NCBI GenBank assembly: GCA_014800065.1
Contig: JAAVGX010000017.1
Coordinates: 1 to 14,963, forward strand
Source of the DNA: Bacteroidales bacterium
Lineage (GTDB): Bacteria; Bacteroidota; Bacteroidia; Bacteroidales; Muribaculaceae
Direction: 5' to 3'
Length of the DNA: 14,963 bases
How positions within the stretch are numbered: position 1 is the stretch's first letter; each line of letters opens with the position of its first letter. A program made the translations under genes and the position numbers. The notes below the pieces were generated by a model. The model saw nothing but the letters and a program-made list of their open reading frames with translations, was not told where the DNA came from and made no database searches. Below, in pieces: positions 7,974 to 14,930 of the stretch.

Positions 7974-8479
7974 ACTATATCCATTCACTGAAGGCAAAAG
8001 AAAAGGTTCGGGTGCTGTTTGTGTGCCTGGGCAACATATGCCGTTCGCCGGCCGCAGAGGGGGTGTTCCGCGCAATCGTCGAGGAGCACGGTGCAGCCGA
8101 GCGATTCGAGATTGATTCGGCTGGTACGGGCAACTATCATATCGGTGAGCTGCCCGACGACCGTATGCGTATCCATGCACGGCGGCGAGGGTATGAGCTC
8201 ACGCATCATTGCCGTCAGGTTCACGCATCCGACTTTGAGGAATTCGATCTGATCATACCCATGGACGCATCCAACGAGCGTAATCTTCGGCGGATGTGCC
8301 CCACCCCGGAAGATGAGCGCAAGATTGTGCCCATGGCCACATTCGTGGACATGGCTATGCGCTACGACCACATTCCCGATCCCTACTACGAAGGGGCTGA
8401 GGGCTTTGAGCTCGTTCTGGACCTGCTCCAAAACGGGTGCGAGAATCTCTACACCGCGCTTTCTTTTAAGCCAATATAA
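7958..8479 (+). CDS. Low-molecular-weight protein tyrosine phosphatase
   Basis: Removes phosphate from phosphotyrosine in proteins; bacterial relatives often act on tyrosine kinases of capsule systems, but no such genes are next to it here. The active-site loop CLGNICRS (C23, R29, S30 from the TTG start) sits at the usual N-terminal position, and the general-acid Asp141 is in DPYY (141-144). The body is about 155 aa, normal for the family. The frame contains no ATG ahead of the active-site loop: TTG at 7958-7960 is the first conventional start after the in-frame TAA at 7916-7918, giving about 16 extra residues before VRVLFVCLG. Start therefore uncertain; function firm. Confidence 0.9.
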   Translation: MDSNLDYIHSLKAKEKVRVLFVCLGNICRSPAAEGVFRAIVEEHGAAERFEIDSAGTGNYHIGELPDDRMRIHARRRGYELTHHCRQVHASDFEEFDLIIPMDASNERNLRRMCPTPEDERKIVPMATFVDMAMRYDHIPDPYYEGAEGFELVLDLLQNGCENLYTALSFKPI

Positions 8480-8527
8480 TAACGTCCATTTTTTTCAATC
8501 CACGCCTAAAATTCTAAACCTAAAATA

Positions 8528-9901
8528 ATGAGAATCCTATCATTCATTGCATGCCTGCTGGTAGCCTTGGGCCTGAGCGCTCAGTGGCAGATAATCCGTA
8601 CTCCCGAACCCACCCGTCCCGAAGGTCAGACCGACCTTGTGGGCTTCCGCACCGCACCCATGGACAGTGTCCGTGTGGGCTTTATCGGGGTGGGTATGCG
8701 CGGACGCAGTGCCGTGAGCCGCTTCACTCATATGGATAGCGTAATTATCAAGGCCGTTTGTGATAAGCACGAGGACCGCGCCCGCAGCAGCGCACAAATC
8801 GTGGCGAATGCCGGTCTGCCCCAAGCCGATGTGTACTTCGGCGATGAAGGTTGGAAAGAGCTTTGCGAACGCCCCGACATCGACCTGGTATATATCTGCA
8901 CCGACTGGGTGAACCATGTTCCGATGGCTGTTTATGCTATGGAACACGGCAAGCATGTAGCCCTAGAGGTTCCGGCGGCTACATCTCTGGAAGAATGCTG
9001 GCAGCTGGTTGATACCGCCGAGCGCACCCGCCGGCACTGTATGATGCTCGAGAATTGCGTGTACGACTTCTTCGAACTCACCACACTCAACATGGCTCAG
9101 AAGGGTCTGTTCGGCGATGTGCTGCATGTGGAGGGGTCGTATATCCACAATCTGGCTCCTTTCTGGAAGGAATACGAGGGTAACTGGCGCCTGGATTTCA
9201 ATGAAAAGCACCGTGGGGATGTGTATGCTACCCACGGTATGGGTCCGGCAGCGCAGTTGGTGAATCTGCACCGCGGCAACCGTATGCTCTACCTCACCGC
9301 TATGGATTCGAAGGCTCTGACGGGCCCGAAATTGGTGCTGGAACAGGAGGGTCGTGAAGCTCCGGACTTCAAGAATGCGGATCATACCATGACCATGATT
9401 CAGACCGCAACCGGACAAACCATGCACATCCAGCATGATGTGATGAATCCGCGTCCCTACAACCGTATGTATCAGCTCACGGGAACGAAGGGTTTTGCAA
9501 ATAAGTACCCCATCGAGGGCTTCTGCTTCGAGGAGGTAGAGGAATTCGAGGGTATTCCCGACCACGAAAATCTTTCCAGCCACTCTTTCGTACCCGACTC
9601 AATCCGCGATGCCATGCTGGCTCACTATCGCCACCCGATTCACAAGGAAATCGAGGAGAAAGCCCGTAAGGTGGGCGGACACGGGGGCATGGACTTCATC
9701 ATGGACTATCGCCTGATATACTGTCTGCTGAACGGTCTGCCTCTCGACCAGGATGTGTACGACGCGGCCGAATGGAGCTGTCTGGGCGATCTGAGCCGTA
9801 TTTCAATCGAAAATAATTCTGCCCCAGTGGAGGTGCCCGACTTCACTCGCGGAGCGTGGAACAAACTGAAGGGTTACCACCACTATATGAAGGGTGAATA
9901 A
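8528..9901 (+). CDS. Secreted GH109-like NAD-dependent glycosidase (Gfo/Idh/MocA fold), likely alpha-N-acetylgalactosaminidase
   Basis: A 457-aa protein with a Sec signal peptide (residues 1-19, cut near LSAQ|W), a Rossmann motif GFIGVGMRG (51-59) and the Gfo/Idh/MocA C-terminal domain. It resembles GH109 enzymes of Bacteroides and Elizabethkingia, which use bound NAD+ to oxidise the sugar transiently and split alpha-GalNAc from glycans such as blood-group A and mucin. Active-site residues I recall for the Elizabethkingia enzyme (E149, Y179, R213, Y225, H228) match here in kind and spacing as E147, Y179, R221, Y233 and H236, the last in THGMGP; a further Tyr would be Y311 or Y315. It opens a near-contiguous run with MATE and FKBP genes. 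A simple oxidoreductase remains possible. Confidence 0.85.
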   Translation: MRILSFIACLLVALGLSAQWQIIRTPEPTRPEGQTDLVGFRTAPMDSVRVGFIGVGMRGRSAVSRFTHMDSVIIKAVCDKHEDRARSSAQIVANAGLPQADVYFGDEGWKELCERPDIDLVYICTDWVNHVPMAVYAMEHGKHVALEVPAATSLEECWQLVDTAERTRRHCMMLENCVYDFFELTTLNMAQKGLFGDVLHVEGSYIHNLAPFWKEYEGNWRLDFNEKHRGDVYATHGMGPAAQLVNLHRGNRMLYLTAMDSKALTGPKLVLEQEGREAPDFKNADHTMTMIQTATGQTMHIQHDVMNPRPYNRMYQLTGTKGFANKYPIEGFCFEEVEEFEGIPDHENLSSHSFVPDSIRDAMLAHYRHPIHKEIEEKARKVGGHGGMDFIMDYRLIYCLLNGLPLDQDVYDAAEWSCLGDLSRISIENNSAPVEVPDFTRGAWNKLKGYHHYMKGE

Positions 9902-9902
9902 G

Positions 9903-11252
9903 ATGACCCCTCAGGAGAAACTTACCCGGCTCTCCACCAGTCCAGTGGGACGGTTGATGTGGGAGTACAGCCTGCCGGCGGTTGTCGGTATGCTGGTGAT
10001 GGCTCTGTACAACATTGTTGACCGAATATTCATCGGCCAATACGAAGGGGTACAGGCGTTGGCCGGGCTGACCATCACCTTCCCGCTGATGAATCTTGCC
10101 ACTGCCGTAGGTGTGCTGGTGGGCGTGGGGGCTTCTTCGAGAGTATCTATTGCTCTGGGCGCAAATAATACTGATGAGGCCAATATGCTACTGGGCAATG
10201 CGGCTTCTCTGACCATCATCAACGCGGGAATATACATCCTCGGCTTCGCCATCTTCATGGACCCTCTGCTGCTGGCTTTCGGTGCCGACCAAACTACTCT
10301 GCAGTATGCCCGAAGCTACATGATGCCCGTGCTTCCGGGGCTGCTGCTGACCAACTTCGCCTTCTCGCTCAACAATGTGATGCGAGCCTCGGGCTACCCG
10401 GGTCGTGCGATGGCGACGATGATAATCGGCGCGGTGATCAATGTGGTTCTCGACCCGTTTTTCATAAGCCTGTGGGGAATTACGGGGGCCGCTCTGGCCA
10501 CCGACATCGCCATGGCCGCGTCAGCGGTTTTTGTGGGCCGGCACTTCTGCGGGAAGCAGCCCGTGGTTCGATTTATGAGTCGAAATTTCCGGCTGCATTG
10601 GCGCGCGTTTGTGGCGATAATCTCCATCGGCGCCGCTCCGGCTATTGTCAACGCGGCAGCCAGCGGAATCAATGCAATCGTGAACAAGACCCTGGCTTCC
10701 TACGGTACTCACTACGACCTCGCCGCCGCGGGTATCTTCGTGACTTTTACCTCGCTGGCTGTGACCATTGTGCTGGGGATATGCCAAGGTATGCAACCGG
10801 TGGTTGGCTATAACTTCGGGGCAAACCTCTACCATCGCCTTCGCCGCGCCTACTGGCTGGCTGTGGGTGTGGCCACGTTTATCACCACCGCCGCGACCGT
10901 GGTGGGACTTTGGATTCCCGAGCAGGTTGGTCATCTGTTCACCACCGACCCTGCTCTGGCTCCTCATGTGGCTGCGGCCTTGCGCGGGGCAATGTGGGCC
11001 TTCCCCTTGGTGGGGTTTCAGATCATTTCGACCACTTTCTTCCAGAGTCTGGGGAGGGCTTTCGAAAGTATTGTGGTGAGCTTCCTGAGGCAAGTTATCT
11101 TCCTGGTGCCTCTTTTGCTGATACTCCCGAAGTATATGGGGCTCAACGGAGTGTGGACTTCGTTTCCACTTTCCGACATCGCATCAACTTTAGTGACCTC
11201 TATTCTGATTTACATCACTCTCCGCCGACTGCCCACCTCAAAAGCTAAATAA
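9903..11252 (+). CDS. MATE family multidrug/Na+ antiporter
   Basis: About 449 aa with twelve predicted transmembrane segments in two pseudo-symmetric halves. The N terminus (GRLMWEYSLPAVVGMLVMALYNIVDRIFIGQ) is typical of bacterial MATE efflux pumps, as is GMQPVVGYNFGA in the second half. It sits in the inner membrane and exchanges cations for drugs or metabolites; the substrate cannot be told. I prefer the ATG at 9903, 1 nt after the GH109 stop; a GTG at 9894 would overlap the upstream gene by 8 nt. Its stop abuts the FKBP start with no gap. No truncation is seen. Confidence 0.93.
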   Translation: MTPQEKLTRLSTSPVGRLMWEYSLPAVVGMLVMALYNIVDRIFIGQYEGVQALAGLTITFPLMNLATAVGVLVGVGASSRVSIALGANNTDEANMLLGNAASLTIINAGIYILGFAIFMDPLLLAFGADQTTLQYARSYMMPVLPGLLLTNFAFSLNNVMRASGYPGRAMATMIIGAVINVVLDPFFISLWGITGAALATDIAMAASAVFVGRHFCGKQPVVRFMSRNFRLHWRAFVAIISIGAAPAIVNAAASGINAIVNKTLASYGTHYDLAAAGIFVTFTSLAVTIVLGICQGMQPVVGYNFGANLYHRLRRAYWLAVGVATFITTAATVVGLWIPEQVGHLFTTDPALAPHVAAALRGAMWAFPLVGFQIISTTFFQSLGRAFESIVVSFLRQVIFLVPLLLILPKYMGLNGVWTSFPLSDIASTLVTSILIYITLRRLPTSKAK

Positions 11253-11645
11253 ATGAGAAAAGAAGAATATATAAAGACTAACCGCCAATGGCTTGCCGAG
11301 AAGGCTCAGGAAGCCGGGGTTGAACTCCTCGACAAAGGTATCTACTACAAGGTGCTTCACAAGGGCAACGGTCCTCAGCCCAACCGCAACAGCGTGGTGA
11401 TAGTCCACTACACCGGCACGCTGATCAATGGCAAACGCTTCGATTCAAGTCTTGGCGGTCCGGCACCGGCCTTGCGCCTGCGGGAGCTGATTCAAGGGTG
11501 GCAGATAGCCCTCCAACAAATGCATGTTGGCGATAAGTGGGAGATTTACCTCCCCGCCGAGATGGGCTACGGAAAACAATCGATCCCCGGAATTCCCGGA
11601 GGGTCGACGCTCATTTTCCAAATCGAGCTTAAGGGAGTTGCCTGA
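11253..11645 (+). CDS. FKBP-type peptidyl-prolyl cis-trans isomerase
   Basis: A 130-aa single-domain FKBP with a ~35-aa N-terminal helical lead and no signal peptide, so probably cytoplasmic. Conserved pocket residues are present: Tyr53, Phe63 and Asp64 in HYTGTL...RFDSS, Trp83 in IQGW, Tyr106 in GYG and Phe122 in LIFQIEL. It would speed proline isomerisation in folding proteins. The ATG begins directly at the end of the MATE stop codon, so the two are translationally linked. The gene ends 2 nt from the convergent acetyltransferase, inside a shared hairpin. Confidence 0.93.
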   Translation: MRKEEYIKTNRQWLAEKAQEAGVELLDKGIYYKVLHKGNGPQPNRNSVVIVHYTGTLINGKRFDSSLGGPAPALRLRELIQGWQIALQQMHVGDKWEIYLPAEMGYGKQSIPGIPGGSTLIFQIELKGVA

Positions 11646-11659
11646 GCTTATTCAGGCAA
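11638..11659. terminator. Shared hairpin at convergent gene ends
   Basis: TTGCCTGA (11638-11645), loop GCTTAT, TCAGGCAA (11652-11659): a perfect 8-bp stem that contains both the FKBP stop (TGA 11643-11645) and the acetyltransferase stop (11648-11650). Position and symmetry suit a bidirectional terminator, but neither side has an immediate T-run; the nearest on the plus strand begins about 14 nt later. Confidence 0.4.
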
Positions 11660-12166
11660 GTTCGGGCCTATAATTTTTTCGTAGGCCAGGCGCGGACCCC
11701 AGGGGAATGTGTAGCTGCCTCGTTCGCTGAATCCGAGGGAGGCCAGGAGGCGGTGCATGGGTGTGTTTTTCAAGCCTGTATCCACCTTTATGACGCGGAA
11801 TCCGAGTGGACGAATAATTCGCTCTACTTCGACCAATATACTCACCGACAGCCTTTTCCCGCGGGCAAAGTCGGCTATTGCGAGTCGATGAACGGCCACA
11901 TAGGGCTCGTTTGTGTGCCAGAGTCGGGAGGCACGGTCGTACTCCACATCGCCGTCGGTGTCGATTACGCAGTATCCTGCGGGGAGTCCGTCTAATTCGG
12001 CTATATATCCTTTTCGGGCAAGAACGTCGCGGGTAATTACATCCTCGGATGGGTAGCCGTCGGCCCACTGAATATTGCCGCATGCCCGCTGAAAAGAGCG
12101 GGCCTCCGAGCAGATGTTCAACGCAGCGGGTATATCGGAAGGGTTGGCAGGTCGAAGAGTAATCAT
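11648..12166 (-). CDS. GNAT family N-acetyltransferase
   Basis: A 172-aa single GNAT domain: N terminus MITLRPANPSDIPA (beta1-alpha1), HRLAI (93-97) leading into the acetyl-CoA pyrophosphate loop ARGKRLS (101-107; the usual RGxGxG/A is degenerate), and N134-TPMHRLLASLGFSERG (motif B region). Acceptor unknown; such stand-alone proteins acetylate small amines, peptides or protein termini. The start is firm because the conserved N terminus begins at the ATG at 12164-12166. A promoter box lies only 4 nt upstream of it, so its mRNA may have almost no leader. It converges on the FKBP gene and diverges from the FtsZ-like gene. Confidence 0.9.
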   Translation of the reverse strand: MITLRPANPSDIPAALNICSEARSFQRACGNIQWADGYPSEDVITRDVLARKGYIAELDGLPAGYCVIDTDGDVEYDRASRLWHTNEPYVAVHRLAIADFARGKRLSVSILVEVERIIRPLGFRVIKVDTGLKNTPMHRLLASLGFSERGSYTFPWGPRLAYEKIIGPNLPE

Positions 12167-12170
12167 GCTG

Positions 12171-12178
12171 CAAATATA
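12171..12178 (-). promoter_or_regulatory. -7 box for the GNAT gene
   Basis: The minus strand reads TATATTTG, matching TAnnTTTG, with GCAG between it and the ATG. No good TTTG at -33. If used, transcription would start at or next to the A of the start codon, giving a leaderless or near-leaderless mRNA. Confidence 0.45.
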
Positions 12179-12263
12179 GCGAATTTCGGGATGAAATCTA
12201 CTCCGACTTCGGTTTTAACATTCTTTTACGATGCTGTGTGACATATTGACACAGCCTCCGGAT

Positions 12264-12271
12264 TAAATTTG
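12264..12271 (+). promoter_or_regulatory. -7 box for the FtsZ-like gene
   Basis: TAAATTTG matches TAnnTTTG and lies 26 nt before the ATG at 12298, leaving a leader of about 20 nt. A TTG at 12253-12255 is only 8 nt upstream, too close for the -33 box, so no -33 box is convincing. Confidence 0.5.
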
Positions 12272-12297
12272 CAGAGTCACTAAAACCTTTATGAATT

Positions 12298-12807
12298 ATG
12301 GCTCGCACCCTCATCATTGGAATCGGTAGCGCCGGATGTAACACCGCCGAAACCATCCGTAGAGAATCAGAACATCCCCAGTTGATCTCAGCCCGCTACA
12401 TCTTTGCCGACGTTTTTGCCAAAGGTCCGCACATTCCTCATATGTACCTCGACCCTGAGAGCAACCCCTTCCCTGCTTCCTTATTCCAAGGGTTCGATAC
12501 CGTATGCATTATCGCCGGACTGGGAGGCACCACCGGTTCTAACTACACAGCCGATGCCGCACTCAAGGCCCGAGCAGCCGGTGTGCCCAACGTACTTGTG
12601 GTGGCTACCACACCTTTCACCTTCGAAGGCGAAAAGAGAGCGCACCGTGCTATGGTGGCCCGCGAGCGCCTCCACGAACTTGAAGGCGTGGCCACTCACA
12701 CCTTTGCCAACGATATTCTGGTTGAAAAATATCCGGAAATGGAATTTTTCGACGCTTTCAACTATGCCGACCGCAATATGATGCAGATTGTAGAGCAGCA
12801 TATCTAA
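12298..12807 (+). CDS. Stand-alone FtsZ/tubulin-type GTP-binding domain protein (minimal FtsZ-like)
   Basis: A 169-aa protein made of the nucleotide-binding half of the FtsZ/tubulin fold. Landmarks in FtsZ order: T1 loop GIGSAGCN (8-15), tubulin signature loop GLGGTTGSN (74-82; FtsZ has GGGTGTG), TTPFTFEGEKR (104-114; FtsZ VTKPFTFEG), AND (137-139) and DAFNYADRN (152-160), matching the guanine-contacting stretch before helix H7. The chain stops there: helix H7, the catalytic T7 loop and the whole C-terminal domain are missing, and the T3 region is shortened. GTP binding is plausible; canonical polymerisation-coupled hydrolysis is not. A promoter box in front and a terminator 40 nt behind show it is naturally short, not a broken ftsZ. 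Function unknown. Confidence 0.8.
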   Translation: MARTLIIGIGSAGCNTAETIRRESEHPQLISARYIFADVFAKGPHIPHMYLDPESNPFPASLFQGFDTVCIIAGLGGTTGSNYTADAALKARAAGVPNVLVVATTPFTFEGEKRAHRAMVARERLHELEGVATHTFANDILVEKYPEMEFFDAFNYADRNMMQIVEQHI

Positions 12808-12845
12808 TACAGCCCTGACTATCAAGACAATGTAAGTGTTTGATT

Positions 12846-12875
12846 CCGCCAAAGAGAATCTTTCGGGCGCTTTTT
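12846..12875 (+). terminator. Intrinsic terminator after the FtsZ-like gene
   Basis: AAAGA-GAA-TCTTT (12851-12863) forms the apical stem. It is extended with small bulges by CCGCC on the left and CGGGCG on the right, and ends in CTTTTT (T5 at 12871-12875). It starts 39 nt after the stop codon. The following 12876-12991 is AT-rich and holds no gene I can see. Confidence 0.6.
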
Positions 12876-12991
12876 CAAACTTCATCAGTCGCATTGCCCG
12901 CATTGCTCCTTCTTCAATATTGAAAAATCACTTCAAAATCTCTCTCTGCAAAAAATCATTTAAAAGTAAGCACACTTAAAAAATTAATACT

Positions 12992-12999
12992 TATCTTTG
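12992..12999 (+). promoter_or_regulatory. -7 box upstream of the TPR regulator
   Basis: TATCTTTG is an exact TAnnTTTG match; its last G is also the first base of the out-of-frame GTG at 12999-13001. Transcription would begin inside the A15 tract. No TTTG is found at -33 spacing. If this box is real, the GTG cannot be the start codon of that transcript. Confidence 0.5.
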
Positions 13000-13001
13000 T
13001 G

Positions 13002-13016
13002 AAAAAAAAAAAAAAA
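13002..13016 (+). repeat. Poly(A) tract, 15 A, at the start of the TPR regulator
   Basis: Fifteen consecutive A residues follow GTG at 12999. With 15 A the GTG frame ends at TAG (13026-13028). With 16 or 13 A it would join the regulator frame and encode a lysine-rich signal-peptide start. Such tracts are prone to replication slippage, RNA polymerase slippage and sequencing error. Confidence 0.9.
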
Positions 13017-13033
13017 TCAGCTACATAGTCTTG

Positions 13034-14845
13034 ATGGCCGTCATGGTGCTGATGGTTTGCGGATGCCGCCGGCAACCGGGCTCTGCGGTTATGCAGCTGT
13101 ATGAACTGACCGATACCGCTCCAGCCCAAGCTCTTGCCGGACTTGACTCACTCACCACGGCCAACCTCAGCGAGACCGACCGACGGATGGCCGACTTTGT
13201 GCGCCTCAAGGCCTCCGACAAGGTCTACATCACACACACCTCCGACTCCACCATACTGGCTCTGCTGGACTATTACGAGGACGACAACCGTTTCGGCCCC
13301 GAAGTGCTCTCCTACGCCGGGCGCGTATACTCCGACCTTGGCGACTACCCCACCGCCCTGTCCTACTTCCAAAAAGCCCTCCAAGCCACCCCCACCGAAA
13401 AGAACCTCCGCCTCCGAAGCGCCATCGCAAGCCAAACCGGCCGCCTGCTCAACTCTTTATGCATGAGGTCGGAAGCAGTTCCTTATCTTAAAGAAAGCCT
13501 ATTAATTGATTCATTACTCAGGGATACAATAAATCTGATGTATGATAATCAGCTTATTGGAAGTATTTATATGAATCTTAACAAGCTTGATTCAGCTCAA
13601 AATTCACTACAAAAGAGTAAGCTTTATTCAATGAATTTTACAGATTTGGATAGAGCGGAAACCGATTTGTATCTTTCTCGATTAGAATTATTACGGAATC
13701 AGCCTGAAAAAGCTATTAGTTTAGTAAGAGGTTTGGAAAACCGCGTTGATAGCTTTTATTATAATCTTTCGTTACTATATTCTGCTCAAGCTTATTTAAG
13801 TGCCAATAAAATGGATAGTGCATATATTTATGTTGATGCACTAATCCATAGCCGTATGCCTAAAGATAAGCATACCGCTTATGACATTCTATTTAACACC
13901 ACACTTCAAAATTATATACCCCAAGATTCTCTAAAAACCTACCTAAATCATTATCAAAGTAGTGTTAAACGCTATTTTCAGACATATGAGGCTCAAGCCT
14001 CAATAAACCAAAATGCAATGTATAATTATCAATTGCACAAGATTAAAAGATTGGAAGCTGAGAGAAAGCATAAAACCGGGTTGATTGGGCTGAATATATT
14101 ATTAATGTGCTTTTTGGTCTCCATAGCTATTGTATTTTACTATAGAAACAGAAACTTAAAAAATATTATTCTCTTAAGAAAAACGTTGGATGACTTCACC
14201 GCATTGAGGTTATCTATAAATAACACTACTGAAAATAATACTACTGAAAATAATACTACTGAAAATAATACTACTGAATCAATTACGAAAGATTCAATAG
14301 AAAGTGGCATAGAGGTTGAAGAAACTCCAACGCAAAGCCTCAATAATCAAAATGAAACAGAGGCAGCAGAGAAAATAGATTCTACTATCGAAACGGAAGT
14401 TGATGAACCTTCAGAAGAACTAAATAGTGACATGTTAAAACAAAGATTGAGAGAAGAGATTCTCAAGATTTTTAAAGATTCACCCCAATCAAACATCTCA
14501 GAAAAAGTAAAAACTTCTGAAGTTTGCATATCAATAAAAAAAATGGCAGATAATAATCAACGTGTTAATGAACGGAGTCCGCTTTGGGGTAAATTGGAAT
14601 CTATAATAAAGAGATGTCATCCGAACTTCTTTGAGAAATTGAATTTGCTATTTGGACGCCCACTTAAAGAAGAAGAGCTGCGCATCGTGATGTTGATTAA
14701 GAGCGGATTTACACCAACAGCCATTGCCATTTTAGTTGGGCGGGCAAAAGGAAGCATATCATCACGACGCGCCAGACTATGTGAGGAAATTTTTAAGACA
14801 AAATCGGGGGCAAAAGTATTTGACGACTTAATAAGATATTTATAA
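13034..14845 (+). CDS. TPR / single transmembrane helix / C-terminal HTH membrane-bound regulator, lipoprotein-like
   Basis: 603 aa from the ATG at 13034 (TTG at 13031 also possible). Lipobox-like VCGC puts a candidate lipidated cysteine at residue 11. TPR-type helical repeats follow: LSYAGRVYSDLGDYPTALSY, then SEAVPYLKESL and KLDSAQNSL. A short coiled segment precedes one membrane helix (about 349-370), then comes a disordered Asn/Thr/Glu linker (NNTTE x4, 396-415, then acidic). The C-terminal domain (~480-603) has a helix-turn-helix near 545-588 (EEELRIVMLIKSGFTPTAIAILVGRAKGSISSRRARL), resembling LuxR or sigma-region-4 HTHs. Likely layout: periplasmic TPR sensor, cytoplasmic DNA-binding end. 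Base composition changes sharply at about 13455. Target genes unknown. Confidence 0.8.
   Translation: MAVMVLMVCGCRRQPGSAVMQLYELTDTAPAQALAGLDSLTTANLSETDRRMADFVRLKASDKVYITHTSDSTILALLDYYEDDNRFGPEVLSYAGRVYSDLGDYPTALSYFQKALQATPTEKNLRLRSAIASQTGRLLNSLCMRSEAVPYLKESLLIDSLLRDTINLMYDNQLIGSIYMNLNKLDSAQNSLQKSKLYSMNFTDLDRAETDLYLSRLELLRNQPEKAISLVRGLENRVDSFYYNLSLLYSAQAYLSANKMDSAYIYVDALIHSRMPKDKHTAYDILFNTTLQNYIPQDSLKTYLNHYQSSVKRYFQTYEAQASINQNAMYNYQLHKIKRLEAERKHKTGLIGLNILLMCFLVSIAIVFYYRNRNLKNIILLRKTLDDFTALRLSINNTTENNTTENNTTENNTTESITKDSIESGIEVEETPTQSLNNQNETEAAEKIDSTIETEVDEPSEELNSDMLKQRLREEILKIFKDSPQSNISEKVKTSEVCISIKKMADNNQRVNERSPLWGKLESIIKRCHPNFFEKLNLLFGRPLKEEELRIVMLIKSGFTPTAIAILVGRAKGSISSRRARLCEEIFKTKSGAKVFDDLIRYL
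14219..14278 (+). repeat. In-frame 15-bp tandem repeat, four units (NNTTE)
   Basis: Four head-to-tail copies of AATAATACTACTGAA; the first differs by one base (AATAACACTACTGAA). Each encodes Asn-Asn-Thr-Thr-Glu in the cytoplasmic linker of the TPR regulator just after the membrane helix. Copy number could vary without breaking the frame. Confidence 0.95.
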
Positions 14846-14866
14846 GTAAGTTAATGTAAATTTATT

Positions 14867-14926
14867 GTGCGGATTTAGTGCGGATTTGTGCGGTTCTTTA
14901 ATCCACACATATAACCGCACTAAATC
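14867..14926. repeat. GTGCGG direct and inverted repeat cluster
   Basis: GTGCGG occurs at 14867-14872, 14878-14883 and 14888-14893, spaced 11 and 10 bp, close to one helical turn. An inverted CCGCAC is at 14915-14920 and a one-mismatch inverted copy AATCCACAC at 14900-14908. GATTTAGTGCGG (14872-14883) and CCGCACTAAATC (14915-14926) form a perfect 12-bp inverted repeat. It lies directly upstream of the outward promoter, so an operator or recombinase site is plausible. Confidence 0.7.
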
Positions 14927-14930
14927 ATAG

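Noticed and set aside
8963..9583. 206-codon minus-strand frame opposite the GH109-like gene
   Set aside because: Shadow frame; the sense strand carries the signal peptide, Rossmann motif and active-site residues.
12298..12807. Truncated or frameshifted ftsZ pseudogene
   Set aside because: No remnant of the C-terminal FtsZ domain follows; a terminator begins 39 nt after the stop and a promoter box precedes the gene, so it looks intact.
14140..14343. Minus-strand frame with repeated FSVVL over the tandem repeat
   Set aside because: It is the complement of the NNTTE repeat in the regulator gene; its repetitiveness comes from the DNA repeat.
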